A stretch of DNA of 64,000 bases, from contig JBOHNU010000005.1 of the NCBI GenBank assembly GCA_050730855.1, positions 26,807 through 90,806 on the forward strand, read 5' to 3'. Below the pieces are notes generated by a model. It had not been told where the DNA came from. It did no database searches and worked only from the letters and a program-made list of their open reading frames with translations. The DNA is from DASRJJ01 sp050730855 (GTDB taxonomy: Bacteria; Patescibacteriota; Saccharimonadia; Saccharimonadales; UBA4665). The position numbers and the translations under genes are program-made. This document shows positions 10,274 through 17,555 of the stretch, piece by piece (the first letter of the stretch is position 1; the number at the start of each line of letters is the position of its first letter).

Positions 10274-11146
10274 CTAAGCGTGCGTACCCATTTGGCGCAG
10301 CCGCTTTATGCGGTCTTCGACTGGTGGGTGGGTGCTAAACAGCTTGCCGAGGCTTTTGCCCTTCAGCGGGTTGGCAAAAAACAAATGCGCGGTAGCGGTG
10401 TTTTGGCGCTTCATGCTGGAGCCGTGATCGCGGATTTTCTCTAACGCCCGTGCCAGCGCCTCGGGATGACGCGTGGTTAGCGCGCCGGAACTGTCGGCCA
10501 GATACTCACGGCGACGCGATACAGCCAGCTGCACCAGAACGGCAATTAGCGGCGCCAGAATAGCGGCCACAATCCCAAGCACCAGAAAAATTGGCGACAC
10601 ATTGCGGTCGCGGTCACTAAACCACATCATCCGCAAAAACATGTCGGCTATCAGGCCAATGGCCGCCACCAGACCGAACACTATCATCATCACACGGATG
10701 TCGTAATTTTTGACGTGACCCATCTCGTGCGCCATCACCGCCTCCAGCTCGTCTTTTTCCATTACGTTAAGCAGGCCGCGGCTGGCGGCCACGGCGGCGT
10801 GCTTTGGGTCGCGGCCGGTAGCAAAGGCGTTGGGCGCCGGATCGTCAATAACATACACTTTGGGCGTGGGCATGCCGGTGGTAATGGCCAGGTTTTCGAC
10901 CACGCGGTACAGCCGCGGCTCTTCCTTTTTGGTAACCTCGCGCGCGCCGTTAAGCGCCAACGCCATCTTGGCCGCGGCAAAGTACTGGATAAGCGCGTAC
11001 ACGCCGCCAAACACCAGCGCCAGGTAAAAGAATCCCGGCTCGCCGTACACGCCGCTAAACAGCCATCCAAGCGCCCCAATAAGCACCAAAAACATGGCCA
11101 TGATTAGCCATGTTTTGCGTTTGTTACTGGCGATTTCGCTGTACAT
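10274..11146 (-). CDS. htpX: HtpX-like M48 membrane metalloprotease
   Basis: The 290-aa protein has two N-terminal membrane helices (about residues 12-30 and 36-56), the zinc motif AVMAHEMGHVKNYDI (HExxH, about residues 138-152), two further membrane helices (about 155-172 and 188-210) and the downstream glutamate in REYLADSSGAL. HtpX degrades damaged membrane proteins with FtsH. Length and topology match the family. A leaderless promoter lies just upstream. lemA lies upstream on the same strand, a pairing common in bacteria. Confidence 0.92.
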   Translation of the reverse strand: MYSEIASNKRKTWLIMAMFLVLIGALGWLFSGVYGEPGFFYLALVFGGVYALIQYFAAAKMALALNGAREVTKKEEPRLYRVVENLAITTGMPTPKVYVIDDPAPNAFATGRDPKHAAVAASRGLLNVMEKDELEAVMAHEMGHVKNYDIRVMMIVFGLVAAIGLIADMFLRMMWFSDRDRNVSPIFLVLGIVAAILAPLIAVLVQLAVSRRREYLADSSGALTTRHPEALARALEKIRDHGSSMKRQNTATAHLFFANPLKGKSLGKLFSTHPPVEDRIKRLRQMGTHA

Positions 11147-11153
11147 CCCTGTA

Positions 11154-11159
11154 ATTATA
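11154..11159 (-). promoter_or_regulatory. Extended -10 (TGCTATAAT), leaderless start for htpX
   Basis: TATAAT on the minus strand ends 7 nt before the htpX ATG; the stretch through the ATG is almost identical to that of trhO at 24643, with the same CAGGGATG junction. Confidence 0.6.
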
Positions 11160-11197
11160 GCATCTTTAAGAGGTCGTCCGGGCGGTAGATATCGCTA

Positions 11198-11764
11198 TTA
11201 AAACTCAGCCTTAACTGGCTTGGAAACGCTGGCCATCTCGGCCTCGTCGAGTTCAAAGAACTCTTTGTCTTCTTTAAAGCCGAGCATCTTGGCGAAGATG
11301 TTGGTTGGGAACACTGTACGCTTGGTGTTAAAGTCGCGTACCACGCCGTTGTAAAAGCGGCGCGCGGCCATAATTTTGTCTTCGGTGTCGGTTAGCTCGT
11401 CTTGCAGTTTTTGGAAGTTCTCGCTGGCGCGCAGCTGCGGGTAGTTCTCGGCAACTGCAAAGATGCTCTTTAGCGCTGCCTCAAACTGGTTCTCGGCCTT
11501 AGCCGTCTCTTTTACGCCCTGCCCCTGTGCGTTAAGCGCGTTAGCACGGGCTTCGGTTACCTTCTGGAATACCTCTTTTTCGTGCTTGGCGTAGCCCTTT
11601 ACCGCACTAATAAGGTTGGGGATAAGGTCGTAGCGGCGTTTGAGCTGCACGGTTATGTCGCTCCACGCCTCTTTAGATTGCTGGTTTAAACGAACCAAGC
11701 CGTTGTACATAACGGCAAGAATAATGATTACTAAAACAATACCGCCGATTATAAGCCAGGTCAT
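11198..11764 (-). CDS. lemA: LemA family membrane protein
   Basis: A 188-aa protein with one N-terminal membrane helix (about residues 3-22), then an all-helical domain with the family signatures YNGLVRLNQQSKEAWSDI, LKRRYDLIPNLI and AARRFYNGVVRDFN. LemA proteins expose a helical bundle outside the membrane; their role is unclear, though they often sit next to HtpX-like proteases as here. An AAGGAG Shine-Dalgarno and a TATACT box further upstream show a normal leadered transcript, unlike htpX. Confidence 0.92.
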   Translation of the reverse strand: MTWLIIGGIVLVIIILAVMYNGLVRLNQQSKEAWSDITVQLKRRYDLIPNLISAVKGYAKHEKEVFQKVTEARANALNAQGQGVKETAKAENQFEAALKSIFAVAENYPQLRASENFQKLQDELTDTEDKIMAARRFYNGVVRDFNTKRTVFPTNIFAKMLGFKEDKEFFELDEAEMASVSKPVKAEF

Positions 11765-11824
11765 ATCAGTTGTTGCTCCTTACTGTTTGCCATACCAAGC
11801 AGTATAGCGCAATGCCGAAAATAT

Positions 11825-11846
11825 AAAAAGCTCCGGTAAGCGGAGC
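11825..11846 (-). terminator. Rho-independent terminator after tRNA-Val
   Basis: On the minus strand GCTCCG and CGGAGC form a 6-bp GC-rich stem with a 5-nt loop, followed by TTTTTA. It begins about 10 nt beyond the tRNA-Val 3' end. Confidence 0.75.
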
Positions 11847-11855
11847 CTTAGCGAT

Positions 11856-11932
11856 TGGTGGGCGATGAGGGATTCGAACCCCCGACATCCTCGGTGTAAA
11901 CGAGGCGCTCTAGCCAGCTGAGCTAATCGCCC
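11856..11932 (-). tRNA. tRNA-Val (anticodon TAC), CCA encoded
   Basis: A 77-nt cloverleaf: acceptor GGGCGAT/ATCGCCC, anticodon stem CCTCG/CGAGG with loop TTTACAC (anticodon TAC), T arm GGGGG/CCCTC, discriminator A and encoded CCA. It stands alone on the minus strand with its own terminator. Confidence 0.95.
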
Positions 11933-11977
11933 TGGAAATACTACGCTATTGTACTAAAATCTCCCCTGTTTGGCAAC

Positions 11978-12006
11978 TTGAAATTAGGAGCCAAAAAGCG
12001 TATGCT
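11978..12006 (+). promoter_or_regulatory. Promoter of tRNA-Leu(GAG)
   Basis: A -35 box TTGAAA (11978-11983), a 17-bp spacer and a -10 box TATGCT (12001-12006) place the transcription start a few bases before the tRNA 5' end at 12020. Confidence 0.7.
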
Positions 12007-12019
12007 ACTAGGGTTATTT

Positions 12020-12106
12020 GCGCGAGTGCTGGAATTGGTAGACAGGCTAGCTTGAGGTGTTAGTGTCCGAAAGGTCGTGGAGGTTCAAGTCCTCTCTCGC
12101 GCACCA
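12020..12106 (+). tRNA. tRNA-Leu (anticodon GAG), CCA encoded
   Basis: An 87-nt class II tRNA: acceptor GCGCGAG/CTCGCGC, long variable arm, anticodon stem CTAGC/GTTAG with loop TTGAGGT (anticodon GAG), discriminator A and encoded CCA. Its 3' 32 bases plus two more recur at 13884-13917, bounding the amidase/HxlR cassette. Confidence 0.95.
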
Positions 12107-12108
12107 AT
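12075..12108 (+). repeat. 34-bp direct repeat, left copy (3' end of tRNA-Leu(GAG), candidate attL)
   Basis: The stretch from the last bases of the variable arm through the T arm, acceptor and CCA plus two bases is identical to 13884-13917. A repeat of a tRNA 3' end at both sides of a gene cassette is the classic scar of tRNA-targeted integration. Confidence 0.7.
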
Positions 12109-12120
12109 GAGTAGATAAAC

Positions 12121-12146
12121 AAAAGGTCTTATCAAGAGACCTTTTT
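12121..12146 (+). terminator. Terminator after tRNA-Leu(GAG)
   Basis: AAAGGTCT and AGACCTTT pair in an 8-bp stem with a 7-nt loop and run into TTTTTG, about 15 nt past the tRNA. Confidence 0.75.
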
Positions 12147-12162
12147 GATATCTGCTGTAATC

Positions 12163-13383
12163 CTACAAAGAAGGATGTCGTTTGGTCCATTGGGTTGCTT
12201 GTTGAAACGCAAGGGCAACCTGCAGCACACTAATGTCATCGCCTGTTTTGCCAACGATCTGCAAACCTACAGGCAGCCCGTTCGCATCAAAACCCGCAGG
12301 AATCGATACTGCGGGCAGGCCAAAGTAGTTAGCGAAAAAAGTATTTTGTGGTGAGAGGGCCTGCGGATCATCGCCGATATTCTTAACGGTCGGCACCACT
12401 GTTGCCGTGGTCGGTAGCACAAGTACGTCAACTTTTTCAAAGATGTCGCCTGCGTTTTTACGGTTCTTGTCAATCTGCTTCATATCTGGATTTTCACTAA
12501 ATGGCGCCTCTGTGGGCGAAGTTGTAAAGCCCGACTTCTCAAGCACTTTGACCGCCGCCGCAAAATGCTCGCGCACGGCATCATCGGCTCCAAAGTTCGT
12601 CACAACACCAATTCGCTGTGATTCGGGTTTGCCAGGCAAAGCCTTCGCATACGACGTTTTGCCTAGGGCGTCTGCAACAAGAGCTGTGTCGTCGACGCTA
12701 CGCGTAATGATGCCCACAGATGCAAGTTTAAGAATAACTTCGTCGGTCTTCTCGCCCTCGAGAATGCCGCTATTATCCAACTTGCCCCATGTGCACTTAT
12801 AGCCCACTACACCGCAGCACGCTGCCGGCAGCCGGGTAGAGCCGATTGCGTCGGTATCGACAGTAGCAAAAGTCATGCCACTGGCCACTGCAGCCGCAGA
12901 ACCACCGGACGAGCCGCCGGCAATATATTTGTTGTTCCAAGGGTTACGAACTGGACCAAAGGCGCTATCGAGCGATGTTGTGCCCATTGCGAGTTTATGC
13001 ATATTGGTCTTGCCTAAAACAATCGCGCCAGCTTCTTTTAAAGCGCGAACGGCCGCAGCATCCTTTTGCGGCACGCGCTCTTTGAAATACTCAAAAGCAG
13101 CAGTAGTTTTTATGCCCGCGGTGTCGTACATATCTTTGAACGCAACTGGTACACCATGTAACGGGCCACGCCATCTGCCAGCCTTGATTTCTTGAGCGGC
13201 TTGCTGCGCATCTTTACGTGTCTGATCTGCTAGCACTGTTATAAAAGCATTGATCTTCGGATTTAGCTTGTCGATTTGTGTCAAACACTCTTCGACCAGG
13301 GTCACTGGCGACAACTTTTGTTCTTTTATAAGTTTGCTTATTTCTGTGATTGTTTCGAAATGATAGCGATGTTGATTAGTCAT
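12163..13383 (-). CDS. Amidase-signature family hydrolase
   Basis: A 406-aa protein with the amidase Ser-cisSer-Lys triad region: lysine in PVAFKDMYD, the glycine-serine-rich signature AGGSSGGSAAAVASG, and the nucleophile serine in DAIGSTRLPAACCG. Family enzymes hydrolyse amides, including Gln-tRNA amidation (GatA). Here no gatB or gatC is adjacent and a divergent HxlR regulator is, so a stand-alone catabolic or detoxifying amidase is more likely. It is shorter than typical GatA (~480 aa). The gene lies in the tRNA-Leu-flanked cassette. Substrate unknown. Confidence 0.85.
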   Translation of the reverse strand: MTNQHRYHFETITEISKLIKEQKLSPVTLVEECLTQIDKLNPKINAFITVLADQTRKDAQQAAQEIKAGRWRGPLHGVPVAFKDMYDTAGIKTTAAFEYFKERVPQKDAAAVRALKEAGAIVLGKTNMHKLAMGTTSLDSAFGPVRNPWNNKYIAGGSSGGSAAAVASGMTFATVDTDAIGSTRLPAACCGVVGYKCTWGKLDNSGILEGEKTDEVILKLASVGIITRSVDDTALVADALGKTSYAKALPGKPESQRIGVVTNFGADDAVREHFAAAVKVLEKSGFTTSPTEAPFSENPDMKQIDKNRKNAGDIFEKVDVLVLPTTATVVPTVKNIGDDPQALSPQNTFFANYFGLPAVSIPAGFDANGLPVGLQIVGKTGDDISVLQVALAFQQATQWTKRHPSL

Positions 13384-13437
13384 AGTTCCAGAATAACATA
13401 CTTTTAATAATTAAAGTAAACATGTTATACTGCCTTT
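13384..13437. promoter_or_regulatory. Divergent promoter region between amidase and hxlR-like gene, with a central palindrome
   Basis: Only 54 bp separate the two starts. On the plus strand TGTTATACT (-10 at 13426-13431) ends 6 nt before the GTG of the regulator, a leaderless layout. On the minus strand a TTATTC box lies 7 nt before the amidase ATG. Between them ACTTTTAATAATTAAAGT forms an imperfect palindrome (14 of 18), a plausible HxlR operator that would repress both genes. Confidence 0.6.
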
Positions 13438-13851
13438 GTGAAACGAACCGACAACAAATCACATTGCCCTATTAATTTTTCGCTAGAGACATTTGGCGAC
13501 CCTTGGTCGCTGTTAATTATGCGCGACATAGTGTGCTACAAAAAGCGTACCTACGGCGAATTCTTGGCCTCAAAAGAGCGAATTTCGAGCCGCACGCTTG
13601 CCATGCGCCTCGAGCATCTGGTAAAAGTAGGCATTTTAGCCAAGCAAACACACAAAACAGATAAACGAAAAGAAGTTTACATACTAACGAATAAAGGCAG
13701 CGCGACAATTCCAATATTGATTGAGCTGGCGACCTGGGGAGCGAAGTTCGATCCAGAAACGGCCTCATCCCGCTCCTGGCTAGATGCAGTGAGAGAAGAC
13801 GATACTGATCCCCGTCAATCAAGCCGTGCGGCTTATTTTGAAACCGCTTGA
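13438..13851 (+). CDS. HxlR-family winged-helix transcriptional regulator
   Basis: The 137-aa protein starts at a GTG and has the HxlR layout: HCPINFSLETFGDPWSLLI, then YGEFLASKERISSRTLAMRL with the recognition helix and the wing HKTDKRKEVYILTNKG, and an ELATWG ending typical of the family. One cysteine near residue 10 matches the redox-sensing position found in HypR and relatives. Divergent orientation from the amidase suggests it controls that gene. Confidence 0.88.
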   Translation: MKRTDNKSHCPINFSLETFGDPWSLLIMRDIVCYKKRTYGEFLASKERISSRTLAMRLEHLVKVGILAKQTHKTDKRKEVYILTNKGSATIPILIELATWGAKFDPETASSRSWLDAVREDDTDPRQSSRAAYFETA

Positions 13852-13866
13852 TGCGCTAAATTCAGA

Positions 13867-13915
13867 AGCTAGTACCTAAACACTCGTGGAGGTTCAAGTC
13901 CTCTCTCGCGCACCA
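13867..13915 (+). pseudogene. 3' half-fragment of a tRNA-Leu
   Basis: The fragment begins in the 3' strand of an anticodon stem (AGCTAGT), keeps a variable-arm remnant and then a complete T arm, acceptor 3' strand and CCA. Its last 35 bases (13881-13915) are identical to the end of tRNA-Leu(CAG) at 16378-16412. There is no 5' half, so it cannot be a functional tRNA. It is the right-hand mark of the amidase/HxlR cassette. Confidence 0.85.
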
Positions 13916-13917
13916 AT
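13884..13917 (+). repeat. 34-bp direct repeat, right copy (tRNA-Leu fragment, candidate attR)
   Basis: Identical to 12075-12108. Sequence left of the repeat differs between the two copies (a different variable arm here), as expected if this side came from the incoming DNA. Confidence 0.65.
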
Positions 13918-13976
13918 AGAAAATTTTGGGATGCGAAGCAATCGTCAAACTAACGGATGGCGCATTGTGCCGCCTT

Positions 13977-14260
13977 TTAAGTGTTGTTTAATTTTTTACT
14001 TCGATGCCGCTGGACACGCCTAAAGAACATTACGATCCCCCACAGCGCAATTGCGCCCCAAACAACATTGGCGACCACCGTAACGTAGGCATGATAATAC
14101 AGTTGGTAGACGATAATAAACAAAGCGCCTAGTAAGTTATCGAATTCGTACCAAAACGACTTATCGTTCCATTTGCCTATATTTACACGGTAAAACCAAG
14201 CAAAAGCAGCATTGTGCCGGTGATTCCAACAATATTTACAAAAACTTCAACGGTGCCCAC
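13977..14260 (-). pseudogene. Frameshifted CBU_0592-like small membrane protein
   Basis: On the minus strand a GTG at 14260 opens a frame (VFVNIVGITGTMLLLLGF) that meets TAA at 14183-14185. The next frame continues smoothly with WYEFDNLLGALFIIVYQLYY and AYVTVVANVVWGAIALWGIV to a stop at 13977. Together these match the three-helix CBU_0592 membrane family pattern (the NLLGAL, NVVW and ALWG blocks). A one-base shift near 14185 breaks the gene; decay or a sequence error could explain it. It starts just past the stop of the FAD oxidase and fills most of the otherwise empty 13918-14264 stretch. Confidence 0.55.
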
Positions 14261-14264
14261 GACT

Positions 14265-15905
14265 TTATGACCTTGGCAAGTGGTCGTAGAGGTGATCTAT
14301 GGAGTAGCTGGAACGCAGCAGCGGCTTTAGGCTGTAGACGGTGGCGCCGACTTTAACACCTGGGTTTAACGTGCCGTAAGGGTCGAAGATTTGCTTGACT
14401 TTAAGGAAAAGCTGGTACACCTCGGAGCCGTACAGGCGCTCCAGGTAGGCGCCGCGGACGCGGCCGTCGTTGTGGCCGCCGGACGTCGAACCTCCGAGCG
14501 AGATCACCAGATGGTAGTATTCGTCCATCATTTTAAAAACTTTTTGGCGGTCGCCGACTTGACCTAGGTCGAGCATGGGCTGGATGTGCAGGTTGGCGTC
14601 GCCGGCGTGTCCCCACACCGCGGCCGGCAGCCGGTGACGCTCAAACAATTGGTATATGCCTTGCAGCAACTCGCCAAACTTCTCGGGCGGCACAATACCG
14701 TCTTCTATAAACGGCAGCGCCCGCGCATTGCCATCGTGGTGCGTCACGGCTGCGGAGGCGGCTTGGCGGACTTTCCACAACTCTTCCTGCGCTGTTGGCT
14801 CGGTTTCTACAACGCTACTTGCGGCCAGTTTTTCCATAATTTTGCGGGCTTTTTTGGCCAGGCGCTTCTGCGTCCGGTCGCTGGGATTGTCGAACTCCAC
14901 GAGCAGGACGATTTTGGGAAACGGTTTTTGGCTAGCGCCTTTTAGCAAGTTAGGGTTGGCGGCGTCCACCAGCTCTAATAGCTTTTCGTCGACCATTTCG
15001 ATGGCGCTGGGCATTTCCGGCAGATCGCGCAGCTCCAGCACGGCCTGGCCGGCCTTTGGGATATCGTCGAAATATCCGACAACAAGCGTCTTATTAGGGA
15101 CGTACTGCTCGGTCTCCAGCGCGATTTCGGTAATAATTCCCAGTGTTGCCTGCGCGCCGACAATCAGCGGCGTGAGGTCGAACGCGCCGTCCTTGCTCTT
15201 CACGTACTGCAGTCCATAGCCGGCGGCGTTTTTGGTTACCGGCAGCTCTAACTTCTCTAGCAGCTGTTGGTTTTCTTCCAGCAGCTTGTCGAGCGCCCGG
15301 TAGATTTCGCCCTCAAAGGTGGAAAGGCCAAGTTTTTTGTTGAGGTCGCGCTTGCTCAGCCGCTCGGTCTCGATAACTTCGCCGTTGGCCAACACCACGC
15401 GCAAGGAACGCACAAAATCGCGCGTACTGCCGTACTTTAGGCCGCGCGCGCCGCTGGTGTTGTTGGCGACCGCACCGCCGATGGTGGAATATTCGATACT
15501 TGCCGGGTATGGCGGCAAAAAACGATCGTGAGTGTGCAAGGTTTGCTGCAATTTGCCGTAATTAGCGCCGGCCTCTGCCACTACCACGCCGCTTTTGTCG
15601 TCGAACTCGAGCAGACGGTTCATATGAGCGGTAAAGGCCAGGATAATGCCGCTTGTAATGGCCGCACCGCCTTGGTCGGTGCCTGCGCCGCGGGGAGTTA
15701 TGGGGATAACCCGGCCGCGCTCCGCCAGCTGCCAGGTAAAGCGCGCGGTTTTGCGCACGTCGTTCTCGTTTTTGGGGTACACCACCAGCGCCGGCGTCAT
15801 GGTTAACACGCTGCCGTCGGTGGAAAAGTAGCGTCGAGCATCCGGAGAGGTAATCACCTCACCAGACAAATGCTCCTGCAAATAATAAGCGACTTTTGAC
15901 CCCAT
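14265..15905 (-). CDS. FAD-linked oxidase, GlcD / D-lactate dehydrogenase-like
   Basis: A 546-aa VAO-family flavoprotein. The N-terminal FAD-binding domain has VVYPKNENDV, ITPRGAGTDQGG (the PRGxGT phosphate-binding turn) and YSTIGGAVANNTSGARG. The C-terminal cap has WGHAGDANLHIQP and GGHNDGR, where the family usually has GEHGDG. Such enzymes oxidise 2-hydroxy acids such as glycolate or D-lactate and pass electrons to quinones or carriers. In a CPR genome the electron acceptor is unclear. GGAAG lies about 6 nt before the ATG. The substrate cannot be set from sequence. Confidence 0.85.
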   Translation of the reverse strand: MGSKVAYYLQEHLSGEVITSPDARRYFSTDGSVLTMTPALVVYPKNENDVRKTARFTWQLAERGRVIPITPRGAGTDQGGAAITSGIILAFTAHMNRLLEFDDKSGVVVAEAGANYGKLQQTLHTHDRFLPPYPASIEYSTIGGAVANNTSGARGLKYGSTRDFVRSLRVVLANGEVIETERLSKRDLNKKLGLSTFEGEIYRALDKLLEENQQLLEKLELPVTKNAAGYGLQYVKSKDGAFDLTPLIVGAQATLGIITEIALETEQYVPNKTLVVGYFDDIPKAGQAVLELRDLPEMPSAIEMVDEKLLELVDAANPNLLKGASQKPFPKIVLLVEFDNPSDRTQKRLAKKARKIMEKLAASSVVETEPTAQEELWKVRQAASAAVTHHDGNARALPFIEDGIVPPEKFGELLQGIYQLFERHRLPAAVWGHAGDANLHIQPMLDLGQVGDRQKVFKMMDEYYHLVISLGGSTSGGHNDGRVRGAYLERLYGSEVYQLFLKVKQIFDPYGTLNPGVKVGATVYSLKPLLRSSYSIDHLYDHLPRS

Positions 15906-15970
15906 ACACTTCCGGAATTACTGTATTCTCATCATAGCATATCTAGCCTGCCGGTGGCGGAATCAGCGGG

Positions 15971-16207
15971 CTAAATCAAAACGTATGCCAAAACGCCGAC
16001 CACCACGGCCAGCGCCACAACAACCAAAAGCACCATCATCGACTTTTTGTTGCCGCCCATTGGAGCCTGAGGTTCGTTGCCGACCGGGGGCATCCCGGGG
16101 TCGTCTTGCATCGGCTGCTGAGGTGGCGGAGTCGGCTCGGCCGAGGGCGGAGTGGCGGGCGCGCCGCTGCCAGGGTTAGAGTTTTGCGGATTTTGGTCAG
16201 GATTCAT
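15971..16207 (-). CDS. Small proline-rich protein with a C-terminal membrane anchor, 78 aa
   Basis: The first ~55 residues are low-complexity and rich in Pro, Asn, Gln and Gly. The last ~22 (MMVLLVVVALAVVVGVLAYV) form one membrane helix preceded by KK, so the chain is tail-anchored, with the proline-rich part probably cytosolic by the positive-inside rule. AAGAAAGG precedes the ATG. A second small, proline/glycine-rich protein without an anchor is found at 48398. Function unknown. Confidence 0.65.
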   Translation of the reverse strand: MNPDQNPQNSNPGSGAPATPPSAEPTPPPQQPMQDDPGMPPVGNEPQAPMGGNKKSMMVLLVVVALAVVVGVLAYVLI

Positions 16208-16277
16208 ACAACTACCTTTCTTTACTTTTGCAACATATGTTTAGTATAACACTAGCGCGTTGTCTGCCAACTTAAAC

Positions 16278-16306
16278 TTGCCTGCCCGCGGGCAATGCGC
16301 TACAAT
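16278..16306 (+). promoter_or_regulatory. Promoter of tRNA-Leu(CAG)
   Basis: TTGCCT (16278-16283), a 17-bp spacer and TACAAT (16301-16306), 19 nt before the tRNA 5' end. Confidence 0.7.
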
Positions 16307-16325
16307 TACCCCTGTTCACTTACAT

Positions 16326-16412
16326 GCGCGAGTGGCGGAATTGGTAGACGCGCTAGCTTCAGGAGCTAGTGAGGTTACACTCGTGGAGGTTCAAGTCCTC
16401 TCTCGCGCACCA
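16326..16412 (+). tRNA. tRNA-Leu (anticodon CAG), CCA encoded
   Basis: An 87-nt class II tRNA with acceptor GCGCGAG/CTCGCGC, anticodon stem CTAGC/GCTAG with loop TTCAGGA (anticodon CAG), a long variable arm and encoded CCA. It shares its T arm and acceptor with tRNA-Leu(GAG) and with the fragment at 13867. Confidence 0.95.
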
Positions 16413-16456
16413 GCTATGCCTTTGATGGGCAGCGATTTGCATCGTTGGCCATTTAG

Positions 16457-16840
16457 TTTACAACCAGAGCGATTTCCTATGATTGAACATATGCTCTCGA
16501 CAACCTCGACGAGTTTGTCGCAGCTCAATATCACCCCACCGCTCCCGATGGTCGGGTAGCAATTCTGGCAACCAATAAGATTGCTGGACAACTCGCCGCT
16601 TACTGAAACGATTCTCGTCTTAGCCAAGCTGATGTAACCGAGACAACCTGGTCGGTGTCAAAGATTGTGCGGATCGAAGGGGGTCAGGTACTGCCGTCCG
16701 CCGCCGATGCGCTTGCCTTATTGGCTATCTAAAGTGTTACCGATGATGAAGAAAGTTATGTCTTGGCGGACAGAGCCGATTCCATAATAGACACTTCGGA
16801 TTTGGATAACCTGATATTATATACAAAACGAGAGCTTTAG
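16457..16840 (+). pseudogene. Decayed gene with three internal stops between tRNA-Leu and the Nudix gene
   Basis: One frame keeps protein-like sequence across TGA (16484), TGA (16604) and TAA (16730): blocks such as LDNLDEFVAAQYHPTAPDGR, VAILATNKIAGQLAAY, ADVTETTWSVSKIVRIEGG and SYVLADRADSIID, ending in TAG at 16838. Because both TGA and TAA interrupt it, recoding does not rescue it. No family is recognised. It occupies the region just past a tRNA 3' end, a common place for decayed insertions. Confidence 0.5.
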
Positions 16841-16849
16841 GGAGGGTGC

Positions 16850-17377
16850 GTGAACAACTGGAAATTATTAGATTCTAAAATCGTCTTTGACAAATTCATG
16901 CAGGTCGAAGAACGCACCTACCGAATGCCCGACGGCAACACCAAAAACTTCTACATTAAAACTACCAACCCAGCAATTTGCGTGCTGGCGCTAACCAAAG
17001 ATAACAAAGTCATAACCGTTGAGCAGTTTCGCCCGGGCCCGAACAAAGTACTGAATGAGTTACCGGGCGGCTATAAGGATGAAGGCGAAACACCGGAGCA
17101 GGCTGTCGCGCGTGAGCTGCGAGAGGAAACTGGTTACGAAGGAAAAGTGGAGTTCGTGACTACGTGTTTTGATGACGCATACGTCACGATGGAGCGCTCC
17201 TGCTTTGTAGCGACCGGCTGTACGCGTGTTGGCGACCAGCAATTAGATAGCAGTGAGTTCCTGAACGTTAAGCTTATTGACCTCCCCGACTTTCTTAAAC
17301 TTGTACGCTCCGGCCAAATGACCGATGTTGAGGTGGCATTGCTAGGACTCGATAAGCTTGATCTGCTGACACACTAG
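16850..17377 (+). CDS. Nudix hydrolase, ADP-ribose pyrophosphatase-like
   Basis: A 175-aa protein with a complete Nudix box, GGYKDEGETPEQAVARELRE followed by ETGYEG (GX5EX7REUXEEXGU). Sequence before the box (VEQFRPGPNKVLNELPGG) matches the ADP-ribose/GDP-mannose pyrophosphatase branch (NudF-like), which hydrolyses nucleoside diphosphate sugars. The start is a GTG with a strong GGGAGGG Shine-Dalgarno. The gene follows a decayed frame directly. Confidence 0.88.
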   Translation: MNNWKLLDSKIVFDKFMQVEERTYRMPDGNTKNFYIKTTNPAICVLALTKDNKVITVEQFRPGPNKVLNELPGGYKDEGETPEQAVARELREETGYEGKVEFVTTCFDDAYVTMERSCFVATGCTRVGDQQLDSSEFLNVKLIDLPDFLKLVRSGQMTDVEVALLGLDKLDLLTH

Positions 17378-17380
17378 TGT

Positions 17381-17555
17381 ATGCTTCGCACGGTCATCTT
17401 AGACATGGACAGTTTGGTGGCAGAATGAAATGTCTCTACCGTGGCCGGGAGTACAAGGGGTATATTTTTCTTACCGATACGCCTTCGAAACACAGAAAGA
17501 CTTAGAGTATTGGGTTAGCTTGGCGCTTAAGCACAACAAGACGCTCAAAAAATAA
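17381..17555 (+). pseudogene. Gene remnant; starts like a HAD-superfamily hydrolase
   Basis: The first 14 codons, MLRTVILDMDSLVAE then TGA, look like the start of a HAD phosphatase (usually VIFDMDGVLxDSE), with Ser in place of the motif I glycine. After the stop another frame reads YAFETQKDLEYWVSLALKHN to a stop at 17555. Both pieces are too short to be functional. The stretch is best read as residue of lost genes between the Nudix gene and the solute-binding protein gene. Confidence 0.35.

Larger units (their letters stand above)
12109..13917. mobile_element. Small cassette (amidase plus HxlR regulator) flanked by a tRNA-Leu repeat
   Basis: A 1.8-kb segment with a divergent amidase/regulator pair lies between an intact tRNA-Leu and a tRNA-Leu 3' fragment that share 34 bp. 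The geometry fits a genomic islet inserted at a tRNA 3' end. No integrase is present, so it would be a passenger, a remnant, or the product of recombination between tRNA copies. The latter is possible because tRNA-Leu(CAG) at 16326 carries the same 3' end. Confidence 0.5.

Noticed and set aside
16457..16840. TGA recoding (Gracilibacteria-type code) to explain the interrupted frame
   Set aside because: TAA also interrupts it, and intact genes in the window end at TGA, so the standard code applies.
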